A DNA stretch of 64,000 bases from Elysia chlorotica (Eukaryota; Mollusca; Gastropoda; Plakobranchidae). A model generated the notes under the pieces. That model was given only the letters and a program-made list of their open reading frames with translations, searched no databases and was not told where the DNA came from. The DNA lies in assembly GCA_003991915.1 (NCBI GenBank), contig RQTK01000033.1, positions 899,455-963,454 of the forward strand, given 5' to 3'. Numbering within the stretch: position 1 is the stretch's first letter; every line of letters begins with the position of its first letter. The position numbers and the translations under genes are program-made. Of the stretch, positions 12,131-23,823 are shown in pieces.

Positions 12131-13367
12131 GGTGGATTTACTTTGTTTATCACTCGTTTATTATCAGCTCTAAATTGTGGAATTTTAAATTCTGACTCTT
12201 GAGATTTAAAACTAAATCAAGGGCATTGTTTCAGACCAAATCATGTGTCTACATTGCAACTTACTGTCTACTTTGGGAAAACATTCTTTTAGGATCTCTC
12301 TATTTTAATGTAAGATACTTTGACTGGAATTTAAATTATGTGGCTTATCACACAGAAAACGCATAGTTAAAATTTTTCCATCAACGTAAATAAGGTATTA
12401 CTTTGTTTATTAATTTTGTTTTAGTTTAAGAATTAGGGAGACAAAAGTTATTCATGAAATTACTGGGTGCAGTGTTTTTTAGTGAACACAATGTCCGTCT
12501 GTATTGGCTGAGCATTTGGAGGCTTTGTAATATGTGTACTCACCATCAAACGCGCATATATTTTTCTATTATAAATTCCCTTCAAATTGTCGTATAGACT
12601 TTTTATATTCGTTTGCTACAGTGCGGCCAATGTAAAAATACAAAATAGTGTATTCATAAAGTCACGATCAAGGTAGCAGATAAATTTACAGGCTTGAATG
12701 TGAAGTGAAAAAACGCTGATGTTGAATAAGATACTTTTTCTTTACATCTATCAACACTTTTAGTCAGCAGTAAATTTATTTCTAGTGTATTTTAAGGTGT
12801 TTTACCATGCCCGATTAGAAAGGATATAAGATCATTCACTACCGTTGCACATTTTACTCTGTTTAATTAAATCTTGAAAAGTGGATTTTTAGGTGTTTTT
12901 TTTCCCTTTCCCTGTGTTTAAAGTGAACAGGCTAGCTTAGCACACACTCATTCTCAAGCACCATATCATCTACCTTAGGACCCCACTTATCAATGCCGAT
13001 GTTATGAAATAGCGAATCAGACCGCTATTTCTCACCTTGCAACTTACTGAACTGCACACATACTTCGGTTGTCCAGGAACTCACAAGTCTACCTATGACC
13101 TTTTTGCTTAATGTGAATGTAAACCGAGGTTTAATTTAGCTGACCGTTGCGATATTTTATTTGGCTTAGTGTTAAGTTACACTCCACTGGTTGAAAATAA
13201 ATTTTTGTTACAATTTAAGTTTAATTTACAAATTTACAATTTAAATTCTGATACAAATCTTTTCACGACCGTCCTTATCTTAAACATCTTATGAGGCCTA
13301 ACAGTGTTATGTTAAAAAAAACTAATCCAGATAACTAGTGTTTTCTTGTTAGAAGATTAAGTCCTTT
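12131..13367. other. AT-rich non-coding stretch
   Basis: Nothing recognised; abundant T and A runs. Confidence 0.5.
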
Positions 13368-13460
13368 TTGTCTCATGATGAGTACCAGATTGTTCAGTCG
13401 GTTAGCTACCTGGACAGGCAAACAGAAGGTCTGCGGTTTGAATCTCACCTTACCACCCGC
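13368..13460 (+). mobile_element. Possible tRNA-derived SINE fragment
   Basis: GTTCAGTCGGTTAGC near 13392-13406 resembles a degraded A box and GCGGTTTGAATCTC near 13432-13445 a degraded B box. The stems of a functional tRNA are absent. The family is uncertain. Confidence 0.35.
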
Positions 13461-14379
13461 CTCTGTATAGCATTGTTTAAGATATCAAATCAAAAAAGTG
13501 TTCATCACCTTCGATGCGATTTTTATTGCATGGTAGTTTGTTTTGAAAGTTGGTTAGTTAGTTTTTTTAGTTACACATGTATACATATACCCAGACCACC
13601 GAAATAGTTGACCTTAGGGGTTTCAAAACTTACCTGTCCAAGATCTGAATAAATGTGAAACAGAGATAACTTATTTGAGAGGTATTAAAGATTATTCTTT
13701 TGAAAATCATTTTTATAAATTAAAAAAAAAAACCATGACAAAATTATAATACCCAATACGTCCATCTTTTTTCCCAAGTGACATCTAACCCAGTGGATTC
13801 CATTTTTCCAAGTGAAATCGAAATACTCGAATGAGAAGTCTACTAGTATGGTCAAGCTGATAACATCTCGCTTGTAAAAGGACTGGAAAAGCATTTTGTA
13901 TTACGCTGCTGCCTGTGAAGCTGCTTGTGGTGAAAACCGCAAGGGCTCTTTCCGCATTACAAAATGGACTTGTTTGGGATGATCACATCCTTAACTAAGT
14001 GGAAGGTTCTCAGAGCTGTCAACTTGAAACTGAACTGGCTCTTTATCTTTCTTTCTTCTTGACTCCTCTTTCCGTCTGTTTGTTTAGTGTTCTTTAATGT
14101 TAATATTTTATTGACTAATTGATCTCATATTTATTCCAAGTAAAATTATACAGTATATAATTATTTACTAAAGTTTCACTTTATAACAGCCTTGCTCTTA
14201 AGGCGCTAGGAAACTTGTTTCAATGATAATAATTATTATAATAAGCCTGGAAATTGTACCCAAGTCCGCCTTAAGCCACAGCCTCGTTATTAGTTACATG
14301 TTTTATTACATATCCCCATTGCATTATTGCCCATTTGGAATCTTTGTCCGCTATTCCCTGGCCCCAAGAGTAAACAAGA
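13461..14379. other. AT-rich non-coding stretch
   Basis: No recognised gene. It includes short AAT/ATT repeats near 14224-14245. Confidence 0.5.
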
Positions 14380-14700
14380 GCCAAGGGCCCGATTCTGCAG
14401 TTGTCGCAAGCCTCAAGACTATCTCGTAATCGCTGGGGCTCAGAGGCCTGGGTTGACACCTTTGTATGCGTGTAAGACCTGGAATCAGAAGGCTATCAGT
14501 GCTGTAATCTCGCAGTTTTTCTGGAAGAACTCCTTATCGCAGACTTTCTGAACTTTTAGCCGAGTGACCGTTGAGGAACTGCATGGCTGACTGTATATCA
14601 TGCGCCTGGCGCCACTCCCCCTCTGCAGCCATTGCAGGCTTCGCGATCCGTTAGACGATAGTGGGTGGCATATTGATTTGCGGTTTTTATGCATATTATT
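14380..14700. other. GC-rich block with a segment repeated at 46791
   Basis: The core 14631-14673 matches 46791-46833 at about 33 of 43 positions, starting with ten identical bases (ATTGCAGGCT) in the same orientation. The matching copy lies next to a candidate gene start, so this may be a dispersed repeat or a shared regulatory module. Short open frames here overlap on both strands and none is convincing. Confidence 0.4.
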
Positions 14701-14769
14701 TTCTGATCGCGTGTTGCTTCGTTAGTATAGGATAGAGCTATGATTGAGTTATGGTACATATTTCTCTAC

Positions 14770-15080
14770 CTATCTTATCGCCTTTCTTTCACTATGAGTC
14801 CCGTTTTATTTACCTGTGGATTCCGTTTCCGCTCTGTGTCCTGTTTTCTTTATGGGTTCAGCATTGGGACCCAGTCAATATCGCAGGGCCTCCATTGTGC
14901 GATAGGCCTACCGCGACTGTGGTCACTGCTGCACCCGCTTCCGTCCTCGTCTCCGTCGCCTGGTCAGCGGCCAGGCTCGCCCTGACTCGCCACGAATCGC
15001 CCGCTGCGACCCCGCTTGACCCCTTGACCCCTCGTCTCTCCGGCCACCCCGCTAGGTGGCGGTAAAGGCGCCAGACTTAT
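14770..15080. promoter_or_regulatory. GC-rich island with CTCF-like motif
   Basis: Bases 14900-15065 are among the most GC-rich in the window, with many CG dinucleotides. At 15049-15062 the sequence CCGCTAGGTGGCGG matches the general CTCF consensus (CCASYAGRKGGCRS) at 13 of 14 positions on the + strand. The open frames through it differ between strands and show no domain. Insulator or enhancer function is inference; an exon of an unseen gene is possible but lacks clear splice sites. Confidence 0.35.
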
Positions 15081-16379
15081 GAAGTCAAAATCTGTCTCGT
15101 ATAAGATACGAACGTTAGAGATTATCGTGTGCATTACAAAAACGAAGGCAATAATTTATCGAAAAGCTCCGGAGAAGATTTAAAGTGTAATAAGTTTTGG
15201 TTTGGGAATATGACCGATAGGTGTTAAACTCATGAATAGATTGGGGGAATGTAATAACCATCTACTTCAAATACGTCCGTTGCAATATTAGAATAATAAA
15301 CAATCTTGCATATCAGTTCTCTCTCACAAAAGCAACAAGATACGAACCTCTAAGTCACATTAATGTCCCATTTAATTGTCTTAATAATTGTTATATCACA
15401 AACTCTCCTAAAGCCTTGGGATTTGAAGCACTGGAGAATTGTTTTAACCTTAAGACATAAATCAGCTCTGACTGGTGGTAGTGTATACAATTTACAGTAG
15501 TTTTGAAAATTAATCTGTTAGAAAATAATTTATTTCAGACATAAACAAGTCTTTTTTCGTTATAATCTCATTTACGTATTTACTGCATTTCTTGTCATTA
15601 AACTCTTACTGCTTCAATGCATGTCCGTCTCCGTTTATTATCTTTTTAATTTTGTAAATTATGGTAACTTTGCTTTCCTTCATTTCATAAATGTAATTTT
15701 GTGTCTTTGTCGATACAGTGCTGGACTTAAGCACTGAAAAACATGGGAGAAGTAAATGAGAAAACTCAACATAATAAGAAAAAGCAATTTTTATTAAATT
15801 AAACATCATTTTTGGGTCTTGACTAATGGTGTTTTAAAATAAACCCTCTCATCTGTATCCGGTTGTATTTCATTGGAAGACTTCAAAATGGTTTATCGTT
15901 CAAACGCAGGGACACAAGGGATGTAGCAAAAATTATGGAAGACACTTTGCATAATAATATTGTGCAAGGGAGTACACGAACCCAAGCCTGTTAGATCTTC
16001 GTGATATTTATTTTGTGAGCTGAAGGACACGAAAAAATTCATTTATGAGAGCGCCCGACTGGCGTTTTATACATTTTTTCCGCTCACGATTCCAAATAGA
16101 CGATCTTGTGAATCCTATGTAACCAGTTTAATTGCCTATCGAATGGAAATGCACTATCAGAATTAATTTTCAATTTAATGTATGTGGGTTGTCAATCATT
16201 TCTCTAATATACACAAATATTTATTTGACAAGATTTTGTTGCATTTTGTTCTAGTTTTTGTCACGATGAATCCAGAGTTGACATTCCTTTCCGGATCGGT
16301 TTGCGCCGACTGTATTAGTTTGCAATATCACTGTCCATTCTTAATATACAGTGTGACGCTTGATTTCAAGTCCCTCCTT
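15081..16379. other. AT-rich non-coding stretch
   Basis: Nothing recognised. Confidence 0.5.
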
Positions 16380-16690
16380 GAATGATCAAAGTTGATAAGA
16401 TTAGCTCATAAAGTTCCTTTCCTGAACAACCTGCCAGACTCCAGGCATTTATGGCTTGTCTAGACGGAGTGCCGACGGCCACCATACACGGTACAGTGTC
16501 ATTAGCAGTGCACCTCAGGGGAACGGGTCCAGTGCAACATTCTGTAAGATTCGGAGATGGACTTAGGATATAGATGTTACACTGTAGAATTATGCAGACT
16601 CTGAGAAGACACCTGGTCTTTATCAGGACCCGAGAGCCCCCTGGAGGTGTGAGAAATGTAATTTCTCGACAGTTCAAACAGGCTCTGGTG
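16380..16690. other. GC-richer block with weak CTCF-like match
   Basis: A composition island. On the minus strand, 16634-16647 (GAGCCCCCTGGAGG on +) matches the CTCF consensus at about 12 of 14 positions. A 103-codon minus-strand frame spans 16366-16677; it has several cysteines but no recognisable domain, and I do not call it as a gene. Confidence 0.25.
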
Positions 16691-16849
16691 TGATCTTAAT
16701 GTGATCTCGGTTCTTTGACGACCGGAATTCAGAAAGCGGTTAAAGCCTCGTTACAGAGTAACGTTACTTGGGAGTCTTACATAGTCCATGAAAATCTAGA
16801 TGAATAAGGAATGAACCACACACTAAAAAAAAAAAGATCTTCCACCTCA

Positions 16850-17060
16850 TTTGGGGTACTGTGACCCAGACACGAAGGTATCGAGAGTATTCACCTACGA
16901 CACCAAGCAATACAAGCCCGTAGTGACCTCAGAACGTCTCCTCTGTACCCGCTCCAAGTTCCGGTTGTTTTATTGGCTTCTTTCCTGGAGAGCGCAGGTT
17001 TGCCTGGTTTGCCGGAACCGCTTGTGTCCGGTCCATTAGCCAAACGAAGGCAAACGCCTG
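16850..17060. other. GC-richer block, function unknown
   Basis: Complex sequence with paired TTTGCC/GGCAAA-type words and CATTAGCCAAAC near 17033-17044. A 62-codon + frame and a 65-codon minus frame overlap it, which argues against either being real. It could be a conserved non-coding element. Confidence 0.2.
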
Positions 17061-18550
17061 AAAAAGTAGGGTGAAGTTTCAATTGCACGGCTTAACTCAC
17101 TCACTAGAAAGCTTTATGCATGGGTGTTAAATCTTGTGACTCTATTTTCAATTTTCAATTCAGATCGAAAACAGTTTCGCAATCGATAAAATGAGATGTT
17201 TATCTACTGTTATCAGATTTATAACTCTTGTTGCTTTAAAAGTTGATAGACAACCTTTCCCTTTACTGTTAAAAAAGAGGTTAAAACAGAAATGCTGTAC
17301 TGCTTGCAACTTCCGATATTTCAGTTTCTGTTTAAATATTAAGGACTTACTTTTACTTTTCCCCAAGAATAATTGCTGCTCTTTATCGTAAACTAGGTTA
17401 CCACGCACCAGAAAGATTTAGAGAGGATCAACAAAATTAATGGTCGGTGGTGACTTACGAATACACTACAGTGTTATAACGTTATTTTTTTATTTATTGT
17501 TAACATTTTACTTGAAGCGAAATAGGACCAAAAAGACAGGGCGTTCATTTATTTCCTTTTGTACATAAAAAAAACTCTGCGTCTTTGGTTAAAAAAAGTA
17601 TGAGTTTTATCTAATAAATCCGACATTTAGAAAACTATTATTGTACTATGGGTTGTTTTTTTTTTTTGTTGTTTTTTTTGCGTTTCATTCATAATATAAC
17701 CGTTTAATTAAACTTAATCTACGGAGCTCTGAGCTTATTTTAATAAGTAAAGGATTTGTTGTGTTATTAGGTCTGTCAACACATAATCAAGTATTGTCTA
17801 AAACACAATATTGTGTAATGCAGGCTATTCATACAGATTTTTTGTTAACTTCTAGATTCTATGTAACAGTGGTTAAATAGTGGTTAAATGTATTTTACAC
17901 ACCGTGGTAGATCTTTAGCTTACATGAATGAGGTTGTAAGGAACTTGAGGAACACACAAAAATCGCCTTAATGTTAGTTTTTATCTATCCATCTTGGCCT
18001 GAACGAGTTACTTGAGGAAATGATAGTAGAAGACATTATGCGCTGGTGGAAACAGTTGCAACCGTCTAGTTTCACATTAATAAAGGACAAAGACAGGTAA
18101 GGCGTAAACGCTGTCTTAATTCGACCATGGCATATTTCTGTGCTGTTGGTTTGTTTTGTTTTTCTTTCGGATAAATATAGAACAACACACACTTACTTGG
18201 TAAAAGGAATTTCATTTTTATTTGCTTGGCACTACTATTTTTGCGCAGTAATTTAAACTGACATAGAAAGTGTTCTATTTCATTATAGTTTTGTATGATC
18301 GAATCCTTCATTTATGATCAGTCATAATTAATTAAAATTCCAACCTGCTGTTATGCAGACTAACGTTACGCATCTCTCGCTAGTAAACGGAGACACGCGA
18401 TCTGAGTTGAAAGACCCTTTTTACATTCCATTTTGTTGGATTTTTTATAGCACAATCACCTTACAAAAATGTACTTTTGCGCTGATCGAAAGCTATTTTT
18501 GAAGTTATTGATCTAACTCTATGTCTCTTACATTCTTCTTAAGTTACATG
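17061..18550. other. AT-rich non-coding stretch
   Basis: Includes T-rich runs near 17650-17680. No gene or repeat was recognised. Confidence 0.5.
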
Positions 18551-18632
18551 ACTTATGACCGTTGCGCATCCCAGTTCTTCAGCAGCTTTTTCAATACTTG
18601 ATGTGAGCTATCTTCGTTTCTCAAAAGTAAAA
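18551..18632 (-). mobile_element. LINE 3' fragment (C-terminus of reverse transcriptase ORF)
   Basis: Read on the minus strand, this segment encodes a Leu-Thr-Ser-Ser-Ile-Glu-Lys-Ala-Ala-Glu-type peptide, broken by at least one stop. It aligns with the C-terminal peptide of the larger LINE fragment at 23824-24280. The nucleotide match includes GC(A/G)TCCCAGTTCTTC. It is a decayed copy of the extreme 3' end of the same non-LTR family. Confidence 0.6.
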
Positions 18633-19400
18633 GATGTTATTCCACCTTTTCGATTTTATCTTGAAATATAAAGTGCCATTTGTTGCCTTACGGTAAACTG
18701 AAAACAGAATGAAATTTATGGATTAAGGTAAACTTGTTGCATTATCACTTATTGTTTGTAGTAGTGCTATAATTTAAACTTACAGAACATTGTTCTGTTC
18801 ATGCATACGGTTTAACTTTAAGAGAAAATAACTTTCTCCGCATTCATTTCCAACACAGAAAGGGGAAAACGTATACACATTTTTTCTTCCTTTATGACAA
18901 ATAAAATACCATGGAAAAGAAACCATTTTATGTCCTTGACCCTCCCATTCACAAAAAAGAAGTTTTAAAAAACATGGAGAGCTCCACCCCCGGTGTTTCC
19001 GTAGTAAAATAAAAACAGAAATTCTGATTGATCAACGGGCGAGGTCTCTGACCAGAGGTGTTTGTATGTTTAGTCTCTGTCTGCCTGGCAGCTGACCAAA
19101 AGGTATACAACAGACCAGCAACTGTTTAAAAACAGTCCTCATTGTGTCTCAGGAGAAACTAACACATCAATAATAAATTTGAAATTTCTAAAAGACTTTT
19201 CAGGGGAATCGTTAAGGAAAGAAATTCTTAAATTATTTACCAGAAAGTTGCGGAAAATTTTACATAAAACATAATTGATTATATAACTGATTACCTTTGA
19301 TGCTCAAACAACATGGTCGTGTATGTTTTACTGTGGTACAAAAAGTCCTGAATTGGGCTTTGTTGTACAGGTGTGTAACAATATTCCCCATCCCTTTGAC
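18633..19400. other. AT-rich non-coding stretch
   Basis: Nothing recognised. Confidence 0.5.
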
Positions 19401-19429
19401 TGCTCTCCGTTTTTTTTTCCTACGTTCCA

Positions 19430-19651
19430 TCTCTCACTCTTTTTCTGTCTACTCTTATATTTCTCACACTTTCGCTGTCTCTGTCTGTCTGTTTGTCGTG
19501 TGTATGTCTCTCCCTCTCCCTCTCCCTCTGACTTTAACTCTGTCTACCTCGTCTGTTTGTCGTCTGTATGTCTCTCCCTCTCCCTCTGACTTTAACTCTG
19601 TCTACCTCTCTGTCTCTCTCTCTCTGTAATTCCCTCTCTCTCTCTAGCTTT

Positions 19652-19695
<44 letters not shown>

Positions 19696-19727
19696 CTCTC
19701 TACTAGCGAGCCTGGGTGGTAGCAGCA

Positions 19728-19793
<66 letters not shown>

Positions 19794-19850
19794 CTCTCTA
19801 CTAGCGAGCCTGGGTGGTAGCAGCACTCTCTCTCTCTCTCCCGACCTGTC
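19430..19850. repeat. CT-rich microsatellite with embedded 98-bp-period duplication
   Basis: Long CT runs are interrupted by a non-repetitive block TACTAGCGAGCCTGGGTGGT plus AGCAGCACTC, present twice with 98-bp period (starting near 19693 and 19791). The leading part has TGTCTCTCCCTCTCCCTCTG-type units repeated near 19505-19530 and 19567-19590. Translated frames are Leu-Ser or Arg-Glu repeats and not proteins. Confidence 0.92.
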
Positions 19851-20060
19851 CTCACAGTCAGTCAGTGACGGCCCGGTATAATCCTCTCCCGTGCTGCACC
19901 AGGGCATGCGGCTTGAGTGACAGCAAACCTGGTCTGGCATTTGCCGCCCGTCATATCAGCTGCGCTCAGTGGCGTAATGGAATTACAGTGCTAGAGTTGG
20001 GTCACCGCTAAGTCTCGTGTACGCAAGTCATACACTATCCGGCTATAATACGCACCTCAA
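19851..20060. other. GC-rich block after CT tract
   Basis: A GC-rich complex segment with TGGCGTAATGGAATTACAGTG near 19970-19990, which vaguely resembles a tRNA head. No firm call. Confidence 0.2.
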
Positions 20061-20485
20061 TGCGTAAGGTATACAACATATTTGTTTTAACCAATTACAA
20101 GTCGGTGATTTCAGAGAAATTCTGAGCAGACTGGTATCAACTTTTCAGTTGTTTCTAGAGAATTGTGATATAAACTTTATTCCTAGTCTTCCTGGTTTTA
20201 CAGTGAATGATTTGTTCAAATAGTTTGAATTGATATAACAAGTGTAGTTATATTACCACCATATCATAACACTCTAAAGTTACCACTGGGAGCCACATAG
20301 TGAAGTTATTTTGTGACCGTTTTTCTGCTTTATTTCTACACTTTTCGAATCTTTATTATAATTCATCGGTGACAAGCTTCTGGTAGCCTCCAGAGTGTTG
20401 GATGTTGATGGTTCTGCTTCTGGTCAAAATGCCAACGACGCAATTACATACCTTGTTAAGTGATATGTTTACATCAGCTATCTAG

Positions 20486-20556
20486 GATTCGGTGCAACAT
20501 TGCCATCGCATGTACTAGAATCGGAGGAGACGCATCCAATCTTGTGATTAGTTCAG
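20486..20556 (+). CDS. Candidate small coding exon (weak)
   Basis: The segment lies between an AG after ATCAGCTATCT (20484-20485) and a strong donor, TTCAG followed by GTAAGT at 20557. One of three frames is open through the 71 bases and encodes about 23 residues with two cysteines and a Gly-Gly-Asp. No domain is recognised. The donor is convincing but the acceptor is mediocre, and short open stretches with a GTAAGT are expected by chance in 64 kb. Confidence 0.15.
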
Positions 20557-22500
20557 GTAAGTTTGTACTACATATATTGCACTTTAAGGGAATCTTTTTT
20601 GTCAGTAAAAGACCTATGGTCATTATGATAAAGGGCGGGTCCTGCAATGTGCGTGCTGCAAGCCACACTGGGCTCAATCAGAGTCGTGCCTTTTTAAATA
20701 TTCAGGGGTTGTTTGTTTGTTGTTGTTTTTTGCGAAATGCTAAGAGTGATTTGTGAGAAAATTTAACTGTACGTATCTGCAAATTGTTTAAGTAATCAGA
20801 TTAAATAATTTAATATATATTCCAAAAAAGTTATAATTGTAAAGTAGTAAGATTAGTGTGTAGTTCTAAGATCCCAAAATCATCCGTTTGCAAATGAAAG
20901 GTTTCCTATTTGGTCAATACAAGTAGAGCATTTATAATGCGGTTTCAATCAATGGGAATGGATCATTGAAATAATGGTTGGTTTACATTGTTTCTTGACA
21001 GATAACTGCTTGATCCTTGCTGTTTTGCACAATGATTTTACGTTTTACAGAGAAATATACCCCTTATTTTTGTAACTGAAAGTCTTGAAATTCTGTTATT
21101 AGTGATATCGAAGGAAAAATTAGTTTTACGTGTTTTTAGTAATGTTTTATTGTACATTAAAATCAGTCATAACCCAAATGTGTCACCGTAGATAACACTG
21201 ACAAACCACAGAGACTTTTTTCTATTTAGACGCGCAAATCTCATGTGATTACACCTCGGATACGGCATTAGTCATTTGTTGCAGACTCAACTTCTCCAAA
21301 ATAATAGTTCTTGTGCTTTACTTTAGCATCATTACTTCACTCATTACAAGGCATCAAGGCTTCAAAAGATACAGGAAAAATCACTGAAACAAACTAAAAG
21401 AGTCATTTAGAGTCTATGGTAAGCTAAATTGTTAAACATCTTCGCATCGCATTGCGCACCACAGATTATAAAGTTTAGGAGCAGATAAAAAGTCAAAATA
21501 AAAGTCGTTTCAAAAATGCACATAAAAAATTATTTTAGACAAAAAAATCACTACCTTTCTATTACAACAAGCTGAACGCGTTCACGGTTGGTATTTACCC
21601 TAATCCATACTGAAAAATTCGACGCGCATGAGAAAAATTCCTGTTCCATCAAATAACAATACTTAAGTTTCCGGAAACTCGCCACCATTTTGCACAGCTT
21701 GAGCATGCAAATGGATGTTCTTTGTACACTTCCGAAGATACGTTTATGCTTCTGCGAACTTCATATCCTGTTTTGCACACCTTTTAAATAGATATTTGAC
21801 ACATAAAATACTTTCGATCTTTTATAAATTTTTAAAGTACTCCAAAAATAGCACACCCACCAATTGGGCAATTTACATTTTTCCAGTGAAAACTAACTTT
21901 GTATGATAAAAGTGTTATATCATTGTGTTCTATCTGTGCTAAAAGTCAATTAAAAAAATAGAAACACTTTTACCCTTGGTGTGCTATTTTTTTTTTCATT
22001 TTTTTTTAACTCGGTGGCTTTGACGATATATTAATTGAAAGCCTAGTATAGGCACTCATGAAATAAATAAAAATTTAAAAAAAAATCGTATGTTTCAATT
22101 TGAACACCAGTCCATTGTATTACTCTTGTATTTCAACATTCAGTTCTATTTTTATTCACTACTTCTTGGTGGGCTGGTTCTAAACAGAGGATCTTTTCAA
22201 ACATGTTTACCTGGATTTTTATTGCTATATTGGTTTTTTTTTAACCCCGCCCCCTCACATTGTTATCCTTTGGCTGCTCAGCGTTGTTTGTTCTTATCAT
22301 TCCGTTTTTAGAACCTTTTTATTTGTTGGAGCTGGTTCGCTGTCGGATTCCTTATCTCTTTGTTCCCAAATCTGTTCTATAAATTGTGCCCCTTCTTTAG
22401 GCTTTTCGTTGTTTCTTCTTTCCTTATTTTTTTCTTTCGATTTTATCGATTTTGGTTTGTCTTTATATTTGTAATTTATTGGGATGGTTAGAAATAATTG
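20557..22500. other. AT-rich non-coding stretch
   Basis: No gene recognised. A short GC-rich piece occurs at 20632-20690. A/T runs are common, for example around 21985-22010. Confidence 0.5.
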
Positions 22501-22620
22501 TTATGATTGTGTTTCGAAGTTGCGATCAACTGAGAAGAAGGAAGGAGAAAATTTTACGTATACGCAACAACAGTTAGAGAAGATGCCCAACACATAAAGT
22601 TGGGAGAAATAAAAGGGGGA

Positions 22621-22629
22621 AAAGGGGGG

Positions 22630-22709
<80 letters not shown>
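22621..22709. repeat. GA dinucleotide microsatellite
   Basis: About 75 bases of GA units at 22634-22708, preceded by G- and A-rich sequence. Confidence 0.97.
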
Positions 22710-22712
<3 letters not shown>

Positions 22713-23160
22713 AGACAAGAACAGACAGAGACCTACACAAAAGTACAGATCTTAGTGAGAAAATGATAGATTCCAGATTCCAGATACTTTCAAAGTAAAA
22801 GTTAAAGGTCCACCAAAAAATTAGGCAAACATTTTTATCATGCGGACGGCTCGGAAACAGGTGGATTTCAAAAGTCAATTCAGACATTATAGCAATTTGG
22901 CATTTCAATTCAATATATCCAGTTAGCCTTTAATATTTTCAATTTTACAAAGATAGTTATCTTTTTTTTTCTTCTTTTGTAAATATGTCTTTACTCCCCG
23001 CTTGCTCGACATATGGATCCAAACATGAGTAAATGTAGTTGGGTTTCCAAAAGAAGGCTCAAGTTCATATTGTTTTATGGAAGAAAGCTTATACAGATCT
23101 CCTCTGTGCAAAGCAAGTCTTTAACCTTTTATAGCCTGTGTTTGTCGTTGCGTTGTAGAA
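22710..23160. other. Non-coding stretch
   Basis: No recognised feature. A long mixed-frame translation begins near 23013 and continues into the next block. Confidence 0.45.
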
Positions 23161-23470
23161 ACAAGGTGAGGATTAATTTTCTAGGTGGTAAAGTGTCCAG
23201 TACCGTTTTGGCCTTGTCGATGACGTCACAAAACACTTTTGTTCTCACTAATGCTAATGTTTTCACCAACTGTCTGACCAGCATTGAGTTCCGTGGGCCA
23301 GTTCGTGTTTTCCTCACCATTGTGTGTTTTGATCTGGGCTGCCAAGTTCTGTCTAAATTGTTCTTCCCGCGGCCAATTTCTGCTCACTTGTCTGTCCCAA
23401 GTCTCTCCATCGCACACAAGTGTTGGATTTGGTTGCAGGGGGCCCTCACACTCTCAAACGATTGTCAAAA
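23161..23470. other. Open on both strands, unassigned; CRE-type site
   Basis: This less AT-rich block is open on the + strand (part of 23013-23540) and in two minus-strand frames (23129-23417). The minus frames read Asn/Glu/Gln-rich, which could be the remnant of a mobile-element ORF, but no motif allows a call. TGACGTCA at 23221-23228 is a full CRE palindrome. Confidence 0.25.
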
Positions 23471-23478
23471 TGGTGCTT

Positions 23479-23530
23479 TGTTGTTGTTGTTTTGTTGTTG
23501 TTGTTGTTGTTGTTGGGTTTTTTTTTTCAG
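23479..23530. repeat. GTT trinucleotide microsatellite
   Basis: GTT units with short interruptions followed by a T run. It accounts for the poly-Cys end of the overlapping open frame. Confidence 0.9.
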
Positions 23531-23823
23531 GACGTTCTAAATGTCGTTTGTGTGCATCAGCGATATTTTTTCACTCTTTGAATAAAACATTAACTTTTTA
23601 GTCGCTAATATATTTGGAGCCCAAAAAACAATAAAAAGTGTAGAGTTAGCTAGCTGTTAGTACTAAAACAAAAGGTTATAAAAATTATGTCAAAGTGCCT
23701 TTTTAAATTGTGACCTTACAGTCCAGGCACTTTCATTGTTGTTGTGTTTTTGTTCTTTTGTTGCTGTTATGTTATTGGTGATTGTAAGTGTTCTAGTTCA
23801 TGGAGGGCATATGACTAACTGAC
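23531..23823. other. Non-coding stretch
   Basis: No recognised feature. The word GGAGGGCAT occurs here near 23802 and again near 24272, flanking the LINE fragment. Confidence 0.4.

Noticed and set aside
23013..23540. 175-codon open frame
   Set aside because: No domain, ends in poly-Cys from GTT repeat, and overlaps open frames on the other strand; kept only as an unassigned block.
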